Source of the DNA: Shewanella sp. 1CM18E
GTDB taxonomy: Bacteria; Pseudomonadota; Gammaproteobacteria; Enterobacterales; Shewanellaceae
Assembly: GCF_023161665.1 (NCBI RefSeq)
Contig: NZ_JALNTW010000021.1
Coordinates: forward strand, 1-64,000
Direction: 5' to 3'
Length of the DNA stretch: 64,000 nucleotides
Each line of letters opens with the position of its first letter. The first letter of the stretch is position 1. A model generated the notes under the pieces. The model searched no databases and had not been told where the DNA came from. It was given only the letters and a program-made list of their open reading frames with translations. A program made the position numbers and the translations under genes. Below, piece after piece: positions 1-8,141 of the stretch.

Positions 1-73
1 TTAACGCACGGCAGGAAAGCTCCCTTTTAGGGAGTTATATCAAAGCCACCTTCTTCAGAAGGTGGATCTTTTA
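1..73. mobile_element. Possible terminal segment of an IS200/IS605-like element
   Basis: Two perfect hairpins sit just before the point where sigma-factor homology begins: CTCCC/GGGAG at 20-34 and CCACCTTC/GAAGGTGG at 46-65, the latter followed by ATCTTTTAC. Subterminal hairpins next to a short TTAC-like target are typical of IS200/IS605 right ends. No transposase gene is visible because the window begins here. A plain rho-independent terminator is the main alternative. Confidence 0.35.
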
Positions 74-199
74 CTTTACTTAGCGCAGTTGGATCTTATC
101 GAGGTGGCTGCAGTGCTTGAAGTGCCGACAGGCACAGTTAAGTCAAGATTATTTCGTGCAAGGGAGCGCTTAAAGCAAGCGTTACAAACACAAGAGTAG
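5..199 (+). pseudogene. 3' end of an ECF-type sigma factor gene, 5' truncated
   Basis: The frame ending at TAG 197-199 encodes a typical sigma region 4: a helix-turn-helix containing EVAAVLEVPTGTVKSRLFRA and then RERLKQ, which in ECF sigma factors contacts the -35 element. Recognisable similarity begins near base 74 (LYLAQLDLIEVA). Upstream of that the frame encodes unrelated residues and meets an in-frame TAA at bases 2-4, so no full-length sigma factor can be read from here. Two stem-loops lie in the non-homologous part. The stop is 8 nt before the next gene, the usual arrangement of a sigma factor followed by a membrane partner. I infer that the 5' part was removed by an insertion. A frameshift beyond the window edge is the alternative. 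Confidence 0.6.
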
Positions 200-207
200 G
201 AGAGGTT

Positions 208-585
208 ATGGATATCGATGACAAAATTCGTCAGCAGTTGAGTAAAGAGGCAGAAGCAATCAATCATCAGATTAAGCGCGATCCAAGCTTATTTATCATG
301 CTTGGCGATGCTTATAAGGGGCGACTTGGGGGCTGGATGATCCTAGTGAGTATCATTGCCTTTATGCTGAGCTTGTTGATGCTCTGGTCTGGTTATCAAT
401 TCTTTTTCGTGGCGGTAAGCCCGGTTGCATTGATTAAGTGGGGGGTGACACTGCTGCTAGCTAGTATGATGCAAATTGCCATAAAAATGTGGATCTATAA
501 CGAGATGAACCGCAATGCCACAGTGCGCGAGATAAAGCGCTTAGAGTTAGCGATTACTAAGCTTCAGCCTAAGGTTGGATCCTAA
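208..585 (+). CDS. Small two-helix membrane protein following the sigma factor (DUF6768-like)
   Basis: This 125-residue protein has a charged N-terminal cytoplasmic stretch (residues 1-40, starting MDIDDKIRQQLSKEAEAI), two hydrophobic segments at about 45-65 and 75-97, and a basic amphipathic C-terminus. It starts 8 nt after the sigma-factor stop, with a purine-rich GGAGAGG ribosome site overlapping that stop. Genes of this shape next to ECF sigma factors often encode membrane partners or anti-sigma-like proteins. Resemblance to DUF6768 is by memory of the family. If the sigma gene is truncated, this protein may be an orphan. Function is not established. Confidence 0.75.
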   Translation: MDIDDKIRQQLSKEAEAINHQIKRDPSLFIMLGDAYKGRLGGWMILVSIIAFMLSLLMLWSGYQFFFVAVSPVALIKWGVTLLLASMMQIAIKMWIYNEMNRNATVREIKRLELAITKLQPKVGS

Positions 586-606
586 TCAAAAGGGATCGTT
601 GTAATT

Positions 607-872
607 ATACCAATCAGTATAAGAATTTGATCAACTCAGAGCGATTTTTGGCAAACTAATTCAAGGCGAATAGCTGCAATAATGGTGGCTCCCTTATAAA
701 GCTAATCAACGTAGAAGTAGGCAGCCAAAAACGCTCCAGAATGGCGAGTTTTAGCGATTCTGATGCTGTGTTAACGAGCTTGAACGTAGAACAACTATGC
801 CCTTTACTCGTTGCCTTGCCTCAAAACCGCTAAACTCTCGCTGAGTGACTAAATGTTTATACTGATTGGTAT
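607..872. mobile_element. MITE-like dispersed element with 16-bp perfect terminal inverted repeats
   Basis: The 266-bp segment begins with ATACCAATCAGTATAA (607-622) and ends with its exact reverse complement, TTATACTGATTGGTAT (857-872). It lies in an intergenic space and has no plausible open reading frame. A TA-type target duplication is possible from the flanking bases. Non-autonomous elements with ends of this type are common in Shewanella and related marine gammaproteobacteria. No transposase is in the window. A related half-end (ACTAATTGGTAT) occurs near 17503-17514. Confidence 0.75.
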
Positions 873-972
873 TAGAGCGTGAATGGCTTAATTCACGCTC
901 TGTGGCGCTAAAGGCTAAAGTTTACTGACTATGATTTTACGAATATAGCTTAGCTATGCAGAGTTAAGCTGC

Positions 973-1503
973 TTATAAAAGCTCGGCAACAATCTGTTTT
1001 AATAAGAAGGTTTCTCGCTCAATCGACATCCCTTTCTTAGGGCTATTGGCGATGGTGTGCTCATTGTGAGCAATGGCTTGATGGATGTTGATCCAAACAG
1101 GCGTCATACCATTTTGTATTTCATGGGCTTCTAATTTGGTTTCGCCAAGCTCGGCATGAATATCACACACAAAGCAGAATGAATCCATGTGTACTACTTC
1201 AAAACCCTCTCGATTCCAAGGGCGAAACTCTTCATAGCGGCCAAATTCACTGATGATTTCGATATGCTGTGCGCCAGTCTCTTCTTCTAATTCACGGATG
1301 AGACCGCTTTGAATATCTTCACCTTCATCGACGCCACCACCTGGAATGCTGTAGTCGTGATAGCGTTCGGTATAGAGCATTAAGATCTCCTCACCCTTTA
1401 AAATAATGCCGCGAGCCGCTTGGCGATGAAAACTTTTAGCCGTTAGTTCTGCAGCAGTGAGGTGTGAGAGGTCAGCATGAACCGTTGATTTTAATAAACG
1501 CAT
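973..1503 (-). CDS. Nudix hydrolase
   Basis: The 176-residue protein carries a complete Nudix box at about residues 54-77 (core GGGVDEGEDIQSG and RELEEETGA), matching G-x5-E-x7-REUxEExGU, the metal-binding helix that hydrolyses nucleoside diphosphates linked to another moiety X. Beta strands flank the box in the normal Nudix order and the length is typical for a single domain. Substrate cannot be read from sequence; the N-terminal extension of about 30 residues (MRLLKSTVHADLSHL) is shared with uncharacterised gammaproteobacterial members. It lies on the same strand as the methyltransferase upstream, with about 35 bp between them, so co-transcription is possible. Confidence 0.88.
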   Translation of the reverse strand: MRLLKSTVHADLSHLTAAELTAKSFHRQAARGIILKGEEILMLYTERYHDYSIPGGGVDEGEDIQSGLIRELEEETGAQHIEIISEFGRYEEFRPWNREGFEVVHMDSFCFVCDIHAELGETKLEAHEIQNGMTPVWINIHQAIAHNEHTIANSPKKGMSIERETFLLKQIVAELL

Positions 1504-1537
1504 AAAAGACTCATTGTTGGATGGATTTTATAAACCG

Positions 1538-2272
1538 CTATGCAGTTTTAAGCTGTGGGGTTAGGCGTTGATAGTCAGCGATAACTTGCTCGACAAAAGT
1601 TTGTTCTGCTTGTTGTGAAGCAGACAATTGTGCTTTTGCTAGCCCTTTAGCGATACGCTGATAGTGCATTAAGGTACTTTCAAGGTAGTGACTATCTAGT
1701 TGCTGATCAGCGCCCCACATCATAGTGCCAACAGGGCCTATTGGTGTGAGACTTTTACTTGATAAGTGCAGCACTTCATAAAAGCGTTGGTTCTCTTGCA
1801 TTAAATGCTCATTGATTAACCCGAGACCAAGTTGCTGCATTGCCATACGCACTTTATAAATATGATGTACCGGACATAAAATAAACTCTAGATTATGCTC
1901 TGGGTGACGTTCAACAATCTGTTTGACTAGCTCTATGGTTAGATCGCCGCCCACACCAGCAATAATCACTAATTGTCGCTGTTGTTTTTCAGCTAAATTA
2001 AGTTGTCCGACATCAGTGCAATGAACTTGCCAGTCACTTTCATCAGATTTAATTGTGTGTTTTGGATAGAACCGCATTAACTTGTGTTCGAGTTGCTGCA
2101 TTAAATTTGGCACTACATCCACAAAATGGATCTGTTTAGCCGCGTTGCGCTTTAGCAGTGCCGCGCCTAGTAGGCCGTGATCACAACAGCAGTCCCAAAT
2201 ATGCTCATAGTCATTAATGATCATCTGGTTAATGTATTGCAGGCGCTGACTAATCTTCAAGGTTGTACTCAA
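1538..2272 (-). CDS. TrmK-like SAM-dependent methyltransferase (tRNA m1A22 family)
   Basis: The 244-residue protein resembles the TrmK/COG2384 family, whose characterised members methylate N1 of adenine 22 in tRNA using SAM. The family hallmarks visible are an N-terminal ISQRLQYINQMI helix, a SAM-binding motif I of the DxGxDHG type (WDCCCDHGLLGAAL, about residues 27-40) and an acidic strand (HFVDVVP). A later LVIIAGVGGDLTIELV segment corresponds to the family's G-G-x-L-I motif. The rest is a C-terminal helical region. It is one of a run of minus-strand genes (973-3081). I see no NPPY-type motif, as expected for this family. Confidence 0.78.
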   Translation of the reverse strand: MSTTLKISQRLQYINQMIINDYEHIWDCCCDHGLLGAALLKRNAAKQIHFVDVVPNLMQQLEHKLMRFYPKHTIKSDESDWQVHCTDVGQLNLAEKQQRQLVIIAGVGGDLTIELVKQIVERHPEHNLEFILCPVHHIYKVRMAMQQLGLGLINEHLMQENQRFYEVLHLSSKSLTPIGPVGTMMWGADQQLDSHYLESTLMHYQRIAKGLAKAQLSASQQAEQTFVEQVIADYQRLTPQLKTA

Positions 2273-2388
2273 TCACAATAAAATAGTCGGCTATTTTAAG
2301 TGATGCCATAGGTATGCAGTCAATAGCGGCAGTGACTTGTTTACAGCTGCAGTGAAAGCTGTTGTTAAGTCTCTTGTATGGCAGTTGA

Positions 2389-3081
2389 TTAGGATTGCTG
2401 CATTTCATCATTGGAAATAACAATAACTCGCTGAATTGAATCATATTCAGGATCTTGCGCTGAGATAGCACAAGCTAGCATAGCTGCGGCCACTTGCTCT
2501 GCTTCTATTGGGCGGTATTGCTGTAATGGACCAATAAATAGCCCTGAGGCAAAACGAAAAGCACCTTTGGCTAAATCTTCTAGCATTCGGCTCTCACTGC
2601 GTTTGCCCAAAAGTAAGCTAGGTTGGAATAACCATAGGCGTTTAGGTGAATCAGCATGCTGAGTTTGAGCCAGAAGATGGACTAAAGCTTCTTGGGTTTG
2701 ACCTTTAATGCGGTTATAAAAAGTTTTTGATTGGCTACTGGCACCTAAAGCGCTGACAACAAAGTTTGAACTGGCTTGGCATTTATCGACAAAATCAATA
2801 CAGGCGGTTTTATCTACAGCAATAAAGGCTTGTTGGCTGCCAGCTTGCTTGATGGTTGTACCTAAGCAGCAAAAAGCATGCTCTATGCAGAAAGGGAGTT
2901 CAAGGCTTGAGAGCTCGGTTAGCTGGCAGGCTATAAAAGTAATTTTTGTACTGCTATTTTCATTATATTGAGGCTGCTTTCGACCTATGAGTAAAATGTT
3001 TTCATAGCAGTCTGAGTCGATTAACTTTTGCAGAAGTAACTGACCAATAAGGCCGGTTGCGCCGATAAGTGCCGCATTCAT
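2389..3081 (-). CDS. NAD(P)-binding Rossmann (atypical SDR / HTATIP2-like) protein
   Basis: The 230-residue protein begins with a dinucleotide-binding loop, ALIGATGLIGQLLLQKL (GxxGxxG), followed by strands ending in LIGRK. It has a Y-x3-K-type pair in FYNRIKGQTQEAL (about residue 120), in line with atypical short-chain dehydrogenases such as HTATIP2/YbjT-like proteins. The conserved VVSALGASSQS segment precedes it. Substrate is unknown. The start MNAALIGATG is the only one that leaves the Rossmann fold intact. It is separated by about 115 bp from the methyltransferase downstream. Confidence 0.78.
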   Translation of the reverse strand: MNAALIGATGLIGQLLLQKLIDSDCYENILLIGRKQPQYNENSSTKITFIACQLTELSSLELPFCIEHAFCCLGTTIKQAGSQQAFIAVDKTACIDFVDKCQASSNFVVSALGASSQSKTFYNRIKGQTQEALVHLLAQTQHADSPKRLWLFQPSLLLGKRSESRMLEDLAKGAFRFASGLFIGPLQQYRPIEAEQVAAAMLACAISAQDPEYDSIQRVIVISNDEMQQS

Positions 3082-3222
3082 ATTATTACTCTAAATCAAT
3101 TATGTAGATAGCGTAAGTGTAGAGAGCTGGGCGGGGGAATCAAATACTTTAGCGCTTGCAGCGTGTGAAAGCGATAAATTGGCAGCGGTAAAGGCTTTTG
3201 CTTGGTGGCTTAATTCTAAAAC

Positions 3223-3260
3223 AACAGGCCTGTTATGCTGAATGCTACAACAGGCCTGTT
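3223..3260 (-). terminator. Hairpin terminator downstream of pepT
   Basis: Two copies of the 12-bp palindrome AACAGGCCTGTT (3223-3234 and 3249-3260) flank a 14-nt loop and can pair with each other. On the minus strand the hairpin is followed by TTGTTTTA. It lies about 30 bp beyond the pepT stop. Confidence 0.7.
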
Positions 3261-3290
3261 AAGTGTGAAGAAGTACTAGTCAATCATCAG

Positions 3291-4514
3291 TTATCGATGC
3301 GCTGCGCTAAGCTTGGCTATCTCAATTATGGTTTGGCTAGCTTGTTCCATGGATTCTAAACAAACATATTCATGTTTACCGTGGAAGTTGTGGCCGCCAG
3401 TGAAGATATTTGGGCAAGGTAGCCCCATGTAAGATAAGCGCGAGCCGTCGGTACCGCCGCGAATTGGCTTAACAATTGGCTCAATTTGTAAGTTTTGCAT
3501 TGCTTGCTTAGCGATATCAATAATATGCGGATGTGGCAGCACTTGTTGCTTCATATTCAAATAAGAATCTTGAATATCAATGCTGAGTTGGCCAATGGTC
3601 AGTTCAGTGTTATATTTCTCTACCAGTTCTGCAAGCCAGTTTTTTCTTTGTTGAAATAGGTCAAGGTCAAAGTCACGAATAATGTAGGTAAGGGTAGCTT
3701 TTTCAGTTACGCCTTCCATGCTCATTAAGTGGAAAAAACCATCGTAATCACGACTGCATTCTGGTGTATCTTTTAATGGCATTTTTGCATGAAACCTTGC
3801 TGCAATGGTTTGCGCATTAACCATCACGCCGTAAGCTGTGCCGGGGTGGCAGTTGTTACCAGTTGCGGTTATCACAGCTGTTGCAGCATTGAAGTTTTCA
3901 TATTCAAGTTCACCGAGTTGGCCGCCATCAACAGTGTAAGCCCACTCAGCGCCAAAGCCCTCAACATCAAAATGATCTGCGCCGCGGCCTATTTCCTCAT
4001 CAGGAGTAAAGCATAAGCGAATTTTGCCGTGAGGGATCTCTGGGTGAGTCAGTAAGTGGTGCAGGGCGCAAATAATCTCTGCAATACCTGCCTTATCATC
4101 ACCGCCTAACAAGCTAGTACCGTCAGTGGTGATCAGTGTTTGCCCTAGGTATTGATTAAGGCTGTTGAATTGGCTCGGTGAAAGCACTTCTTCTAAACCA
4201 AGTTGAATATCTTTGCCATTGTAGTTTTCAATGATTTGCGGGCTTACATTGTCACCGCTAAAGTCTGGCGCGGTATCTAAATGCGCTACAAAACCAATAC
4301 AAGGGGCATCAGCGACATTGCCTGGCACAGTTGCTGTTAAATAGCCTTTATCAGACAATTTAACTTCTGCAAATCCAAGGCTTATTAGTTCTTGCCGCAG
4401 GTGTTGGGCGAACGCAAATTGGTTGTCTGTACTCGGCACGCTTTGGCTGTTGCCATCAGATTGAGTATTAAAACTGACGTAGCGTAAGAACCGTTCAAGT
4501 AGCTGTTGCTTCAT
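3291..4514 (-). CDS. pepT: Peptidase T (tripeptide aminopeptidase)
   Basis: The 407-residue protein is a full-length M20B metallopeptidase that removes the N-terminal residue from tripeptides in the cytoplasm, using two zinc ions. Metal and catalytic motifs are all present: HLDTAPDFSG (first His and Asp), GGDDKAGIAEI (bridging Asp), TPDEEIGRGADHF (catalytic Glu pair), YTVDGG (Asp ligand) and the C-terminal GGHNFHGKHEY His ligand. The length matches E. coli PepT. It is monocistronic, with a hairpin terminator just downstream. The start MKQQLLERFLRY is the standard family N-terminus. Confidence 0.96.
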   Translation of the reverse strand: MKQQLLERFLRYVSFNTQSDGNSQSVPSTDNQFAFAQHLRQELISLGFAEVKLSDKGYLTATVPGNVADAPCIGFVAHLDTAPDFSGDNVSPQIIENYNGKDIQLGLEEVLSPSQFNSLNQYLGQTLITTDGTSLLGGDDKAGIAEIICALHHLLTHPEIPHGKIRLCFTPDEEIGRGADHFDVEGFGAEWAYTVDGGQLGELEYENFNAATAVITATGNNCHPGTAYGVMVNAQTIAARFHAKMPLKDTPECSRDYDGFFHLMSMEGVTEKATLTYIIRDFDLDLFQQRKNWLAELVEKYNTELTIGQLSIDIQDSYLNMKQQVLPHPHIIDIAKQAMQNLQIEPIVKPIRGGTDGSRLSYMGLPCPNIFTGGHNFHGKHEYVCLESMEQASQTIIEIAKLSAAHR

Positions 4515-4707
4515 AATCGTATTTTCTAAAATAGCAAAAAGTGCTTGGAGTCTAACAAGCCATAAAGTGAATTCATTAGATGTCGATCAAGTTTTTCTAA
4601 ATCGTGGTGCATTTAATTTTCTGAGTTATTGGTATCTGTAATCCGCTATTAACTCTGCTTTTGTTTAGTTATATTAAGCAAAGTATTGGCTCAAGAGATA
4701 AAAATAG

Positions 4708-5478
4708 ATGGATATAGGTTGGCTGCAGTTAGGCTTATTTATGTTAGTGCTACTGGTACCATTAGCTATTGGACGATACTTTCAGTTAGGGCTAAATCGA
4801 GACATGCTATCTGCTGTTTTCCGTATGACAGTACAGCTGATCTTAGTTGGCCTTTACCTGCAATATCTATTTGTACTAGATAGCATTTGGGTTAACTTTG
4901 CTTGGTTATTCGTGATGTTATTAGTCGGCAGTAGCTCAATTATTAGTAAGGCTAAACTGCCCAAAAGAGTTTTATACCAACCGGTATTTTTGGGGCTAGT
5001 GTTAGGCTTATTTCCCGTTCTGTGGTTGATGATAGTTTTTTTGTTATCACCTGAGCCTATCTATACCGCGCAATATTTAATTCCTACCGCAGGCATGCTA
5101 TTGGGTAATTGTTTAAGTGGTAATATCGTTGCGCTGCAAAGGCTATTTGGTGCTTTTAGTGATAGAAAAGCGGAATACCAAGGTGCGCTGGCATTAGGAG
5201 CCTCTCCGCGCCAAGCAAGCCTGCCTTTTGTGCAAACAGCTATGCAACAATCGTTTGCGCCCATTCTTGCTACTATGGCGACCACTGGACTGGTGACTTT
5301 ACCAGGTATGATGACTGGTCAAATACTTGGAGGTGTGGATCCGTTAATCGCCATAAAATATCAGATAGTTATTTTGGTGGCGATTTTTGTCACTTTATCG
5401 GTATCAGTTTCGGTCACCTTACTCTTGTGCGTTCGCAAAGCTATTGCGCCAACTGGGCGAATTAAAATAGCGTTATAA
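4708..5478 (+). CDS. fetB: FetB/YbbM-type ABC transporter permease (UPF0014)
   Basis: The 256-residue polytopic membrane protein has about seven hydrophobic segments and family motifs of the UPF0014/FetB permeases, including FRMTVQLILVGLYLQYLF, GMLLGNCLSGN and TTGLVTLPGMMTGQILGG. In E. coli FetB pairs with the ATPase FetA and is implicated in iron export and oxidative-stress resistance. The start ATG at 4708 gives MDIGWLQLGLF. No FetA-like ATPase gene lies on either side (pepT is divergent upstream, a barrel protein is downstream), which is unusual because the two are normally adjacent. Confidence 0.85.
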   Translation: MDIGWLQLGLFMLVLLVPLAIGRYFQLGLNRDMLSAVFRMTVQLILVGLYLQYLFVLDSIWVNFAWLFVMLLVGSSSIISKAKLPKRVLYQPVFLGLVLGLFPVLWLMIVFLLSPEPIYTAQYLIPTAGMLLGNCLSGNIVALQRLFGAFSDRKAEYQGALALGASPRQASLPFVQTAMQQSFAPILATMATTGLVTLPGMMTGQILGGVDPLIAIKYQIVILVAIFVTLSVSVSVTLLLCVRKAIAPTGRIKIAL

Positions 5479-5759
5479 CCGGTTAACTTGGTTAGGTGCT
5501 TTAGTCATTTGCTGAACGTTATGAATACTGTTTCATAATCAGGTTTTACTATAACAGCGGTGCAACCTTTGTTGGAGCAAAGACTGCTCCGCTCATTTCT
5601 CTTTATTCACTATTGCCACAACAAGTTAGTTATTTTCGGCTAACCTTGATAGTGCGGGCCTACTTTATTGTCGTAAAGTTAGTTACGGCACTTTTGACTC
5701 GTTCACTCGCAAAATAAATCAGCGCCAGATCAACAACTCAACATTGGAAATGGAAGCCT

Positions 5760-6497
5760 ATGTGTAAATCAATAATACTTTTTACCTGTTTGATAATGTG
5801 TAGTTCGAGCCAGCTATCCGCAGAGCAGTGGAAGTTTGAAGTGTCACCTTATTTATGGGCAGTTAGCCAGCAAGGGCAAACAGGTTACATAGACAGAAAT
5901 GGCCAGCCAGTAAATGTTGATATTGATATGTCTTTTAGTGAGATTTTTGAAAATCTAGACGGCGCAGTATTAGTGAATTTGCAGGCAGACAAAGGTAATT
6001 GGAACATGTGGATCGATTTGGTTTATATGAAACTAAAATATGATGCCAAAGTAGATAATGTAAGCGCAGAGCTAACTGCTAAGCAAAAGTTATTGGATGT
6101 GGTGGCTGCGTACCGTTTTGCGCGCCAAGGTGATATGCATTGGTATAGTTTTATGGGTGTTCGCTTTGTTGATGTGAATAATCAATTAGATGTGCGTATT
6201 GTTGATCAGCGTTTAACCCCCAACTTTGGTGACAATTGGGTTGACCCTTTGTTTGGCCTTAAAAATAAGTGGGTTATTAACGAAAGCTTTTACTTAAATA
6301 GCCGCGCTGAATTGGGCGGATTTGGCGTAGGCTCAGATCTGTCTTGGGCGTTGAACTTTACATTGAATCAAAACCTGAGCGACAATTGGGATTTAAAATA
6401 CAGCTTCAGATATATCGATCTGGATTACCAAGATAACGATTTTTTATTTGATATGGCATCGAGTGGGTTTGGTGTTGGTGTGACGTATCAATTTTGA
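5760..6497 (+). CDS. Outer-membrane beta-barrel protein of unknown function
   Basis: The 245-residue protein has a signal peptide (MCKSIILFTCLIMCSSSQLSA, cut before EQWKFEVSP). Alternating hydrophobic and polar strands follow, including LDGAVLVNLQADKGNWNMW and NNQLDVRIVDQRL. It ends in a terminal Phe (GVGVTYQF), the C-terminal signature recognised by the BAM complex. A GGAAG ribosome site precedes ATG 5760. A hairpin terminator follows the stop. No ligand motif is visible. Similar barrels are often listed as hypothetical OmpW- or MipA-like proteins, but I cannot assign it to one. Confidence 0.8.
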   Translation: MCKSIILFTCLIMCSSSQLSAEQWKFEVSPYLWAVSQQGQTGYIDRNGQPVNVDIDMSFSEIFENLDGAVLVNLQADKGNWNMWIDLVYMKLKYDAKVDNVSAELTAKQKLLDVVAAYRFARQGDMHWYSFMGVRFVDVNNQLDVRIVDQRLTPNFGDNWVDPLFGLKNKWVINESFYLNSRAELGGFGVGSDLSWALNFTLNQNLSDNWDLKYSFRYIDLDYQDNDFLFDMASSGFGVGVTYQF

Positions 6498-6515
6498 TTG
6501 CATAGGTTAATAACT

Positions 6516-6552
6516 AAAAAGCTGCAGCATGAGAATGCCTGCAGCTTTTTTG
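6516..6552 (+). terminator. Rho-independent terminator after the beta-barrel gene
   Basis: AAAAAGCTGCAG pairs with CTGCAGCTTTTTT across a loop of about 11 nt, followed by TTGTTTTT. It begins about 20 nt after the stop at 6497. Confidence 0.88.
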
Positions 6553-6641
6553 TTTTTACAAATATCGACCTTTGCAGGTGAGAGATTGCTTGTGAACTAT
6601 CGCCTTAAAGTATCGGTGAGTTCATGCAATGCAGGCTGAAG

Positions 6642-6869
6642 CTAAATTACTAGCTCCATATCAAGCTCGATATCGGTGCAGCCTTTTTTACAGCAAATAC
6701 CAGAAACACTATCTTCTTGGCCTTTTACTGGAAGCTTCATTGATAGTGCTTGGTTGCACACAGGGCAGAGAACAGTATTACCTTTAAAGACTCTTTTAAT
6801 TAGGTTTTTTTGTTCGATAAAAGATTTTGCTGTGGTGTCATTGATCACCGAGAAATCCATCTTTGCCAT
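6642..6869 (-). CDS. Small cysteine-rich (putative zinc-binding) protein
   Basis: The 75-residue protein has Cys at positions 35, 38, 59, 60 and 64, in the arrangement CPVC...CCKKGC, consistent with a single zinc-ribbon-like site. The rest is charged and soluble, with no signal peptide. It stands alone on the minus strand between a plus-strand barrel gene and a plus-strand small gene. I do not recognise a named family. Opposite-strand frames lack these features, so this strand is preferred. A start at the internal Met4 is possible because the ribosome site is weak. Confidence 0.6.
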   Translation of the reverse strand: MAKMDFSVINDTTAKSFIEQKNLIKRVFKGNTVLCPVCNQALSMKLPVKGQEDSVSGICCKKGCTDIELDMELVI

Positions 6870-7105
6870 AGAGGTTTTGTGCCTTTGTGTTTGCTATGCA
6901 CAACGAAGGTTGTGCCTTAATAATGCGAGTATATCTAGGCTTTAAACGGTAATAAAGCCTTAGTAAGCGCTAAATAGGCATATTTTGATTAAGTAAAAAC
7001 AAAGGTCGGATATGCTGTTTGCTAATTGAGGCGAATTAACGGACTGAGTATACTAGCGCGTTGTTATTTTCTGTTGGTCTTGTTACTGCGTAAGAGAGTT
7101 TAAAA

Positions 7106-7264
7106 ATGAGTGAAGAGTTATCCGTTGGTGGATTAGCAAGTGCTGCTGAAGAGGTGAAGCTTGCGGTTGATCTTATCTTTCTTTTAGAAAGTAACAATAT
7201 CGATACCGATGTTGCCTTAGCTGCATTAGAAATCGTCAAACAAGATCTACAAGCTAAGCGTTAA
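7106..7264 (+). CDS. ybaM: YbaM family small protein (DUF2496)
   Basis: This 52-residue reading frame (MSEELSVGGLASAAEEVKLA..., ending KQDLQAKR) closely resembles E. coli YbaM: the core VKLAVDLIFLLE is followed by an acidic Asn-rich turn (SNNID) and LAALEIVKQDL. In enterobacteria ybaM is next to priC. Here it is followed by a DUF599 membrane protein. No function is established. ATG 7106 has only a modest purine-rich upstream sequence (GAGAG). The opposite-strand frame at 7036-7239 is a shadow. Confidence 0.82.
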   Translation: MSEELSVGGLASAAEEVKLAVDLIFLLESNNIDTDVALAALEIVKQDLQAKR

Positions 7265-7346
7265 TAGCAATATTTACCACCACTTCAATAAATTGACTGC
7301 TGTAATTTGTCCGTATTACAGCGTTACTTAACATGGTTTTTCTAAA

Positions 7347-8078
7347 ATGGAATCCTCGATGGCTATTTCGTTACTCGATCTCGTTGCTCCTTTTTGTTTT
7401 ATTGCGAGTTGGGTTGGCTACACCTACTTTGCTAAACGCAAGGCTAAAACAACGAACTGCATTGCCCGCTGCTTGCATCAACATCGCATTCATTGGATGC
7501 ATGAGCTTATTGGGCGAGAAGTGAGGGTTGGTGAGGCGGCACTGCTTGCTAACCTTGAACGAAATATTGCTTTCTTTGCATCGACCACCTTACTAGTATT
7601 AGCCGGTGTTTTAACCTTGTTTGCCCAAGTTGAACGCTTAGAAGCGGTGATCGCCACGATCCCTTTTGCGGCAGAGCCAAATCATGCCTTGGTGCAGGTG
7701 AAACTCGGCATGTTGACCTTTATCTTTATTATGGCGTTTTTTCAATTTACTTGGTCAATGCGTCAATATGGTTTTTTGAACGTGATGGTTGGTGCTGCGC
7801 CAGTTGATAAAGAGGGGAAAAATGAGAATTTACGTCGTTATGCTAAACAGATGGCGACAGTGCAAGATCAAGCAACCCACTCTTATAACTATGGATTGCG
7901 CTCATATTACTTTTCTATGGCTGCTTTATGTTGGTTCTTTCACCCTATTGCTTTTATCGCTGCCAGCATTTTTGTTGTAGTAACTCTGTATCGCCGTGAA
8001 TTTAAATCTAAAGCGGTAATCGCGATTACTAAAGGGCAAGAGCTCCTCAAAGAAGAACGTAACCAAAAATATAGCTAG
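7347..8078 (+). CDS. DUF599 family integral membrane protein
   Basis: The 243-residue protein has four hydrophobic segments (about residues 6-24, 74-96, 120-140 and 190-215) and the family pattern of DUF599. An N-terminal LLDLVAPFCFIASWVGYTYF helix is followed by a basic cytoplasmic stretch, HELIGREVRVGEAALLANLERN, then helices with FFQFTWSMRQYGFLNVMVGAAP. Members are conserved in proteobacteria and have no known activity. ATG 7347 or ATG 7359 could be the start; neither has a strong ribosome site. It ends 50 bp before the convergent AarF-like gene. Confidence 0.85.
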   Translation: MESSMAISLLDLVAPFCFIASWVGYTYFAKRKAKTTNCIARCLHQHRIHWMHELIGREVRVGEAALLANLERNIAFFASTTLLVLAGVLTLFAQVERLEAVIATIPFAAEPNHALVQVKLGMLTFIFIMAFFQFTWSMRQYGFLNVMVGAAPVDKEGKNENLRRYAKQMATVQDQATHSYNYGLRSYYFSMAALCWFFHPIAFIAASIFVVVTLYRREFKSKAVIAITKGQELLKEERNQKYS

Positions 8079-8120
8079 TGGCTCTTGGTTATCTTGCAAG
8101 CGCTAGATAAGGACTAAAAT

Positions 8121-8141
8121 AAGCTGCTTATACAGCAGCTT
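8121..8141. terminator. Hairpin between convergent genes
   Basis: AAGCTGCT (8121-8128) pairs with AGCAGCTT (8134-8141) across TATAC. On the minus strand ATTTTAG follows. It overlaps the last codons of the AarF-like gene, so termination would occur right at its stop codon. Confidence 0.4.

Noticed and set aside
7036..7239. Minus-strand frame covering the ybaM gene
   Set aside because: The plus-strand frame matches the YbaM core. This one matches nothing I recognise.
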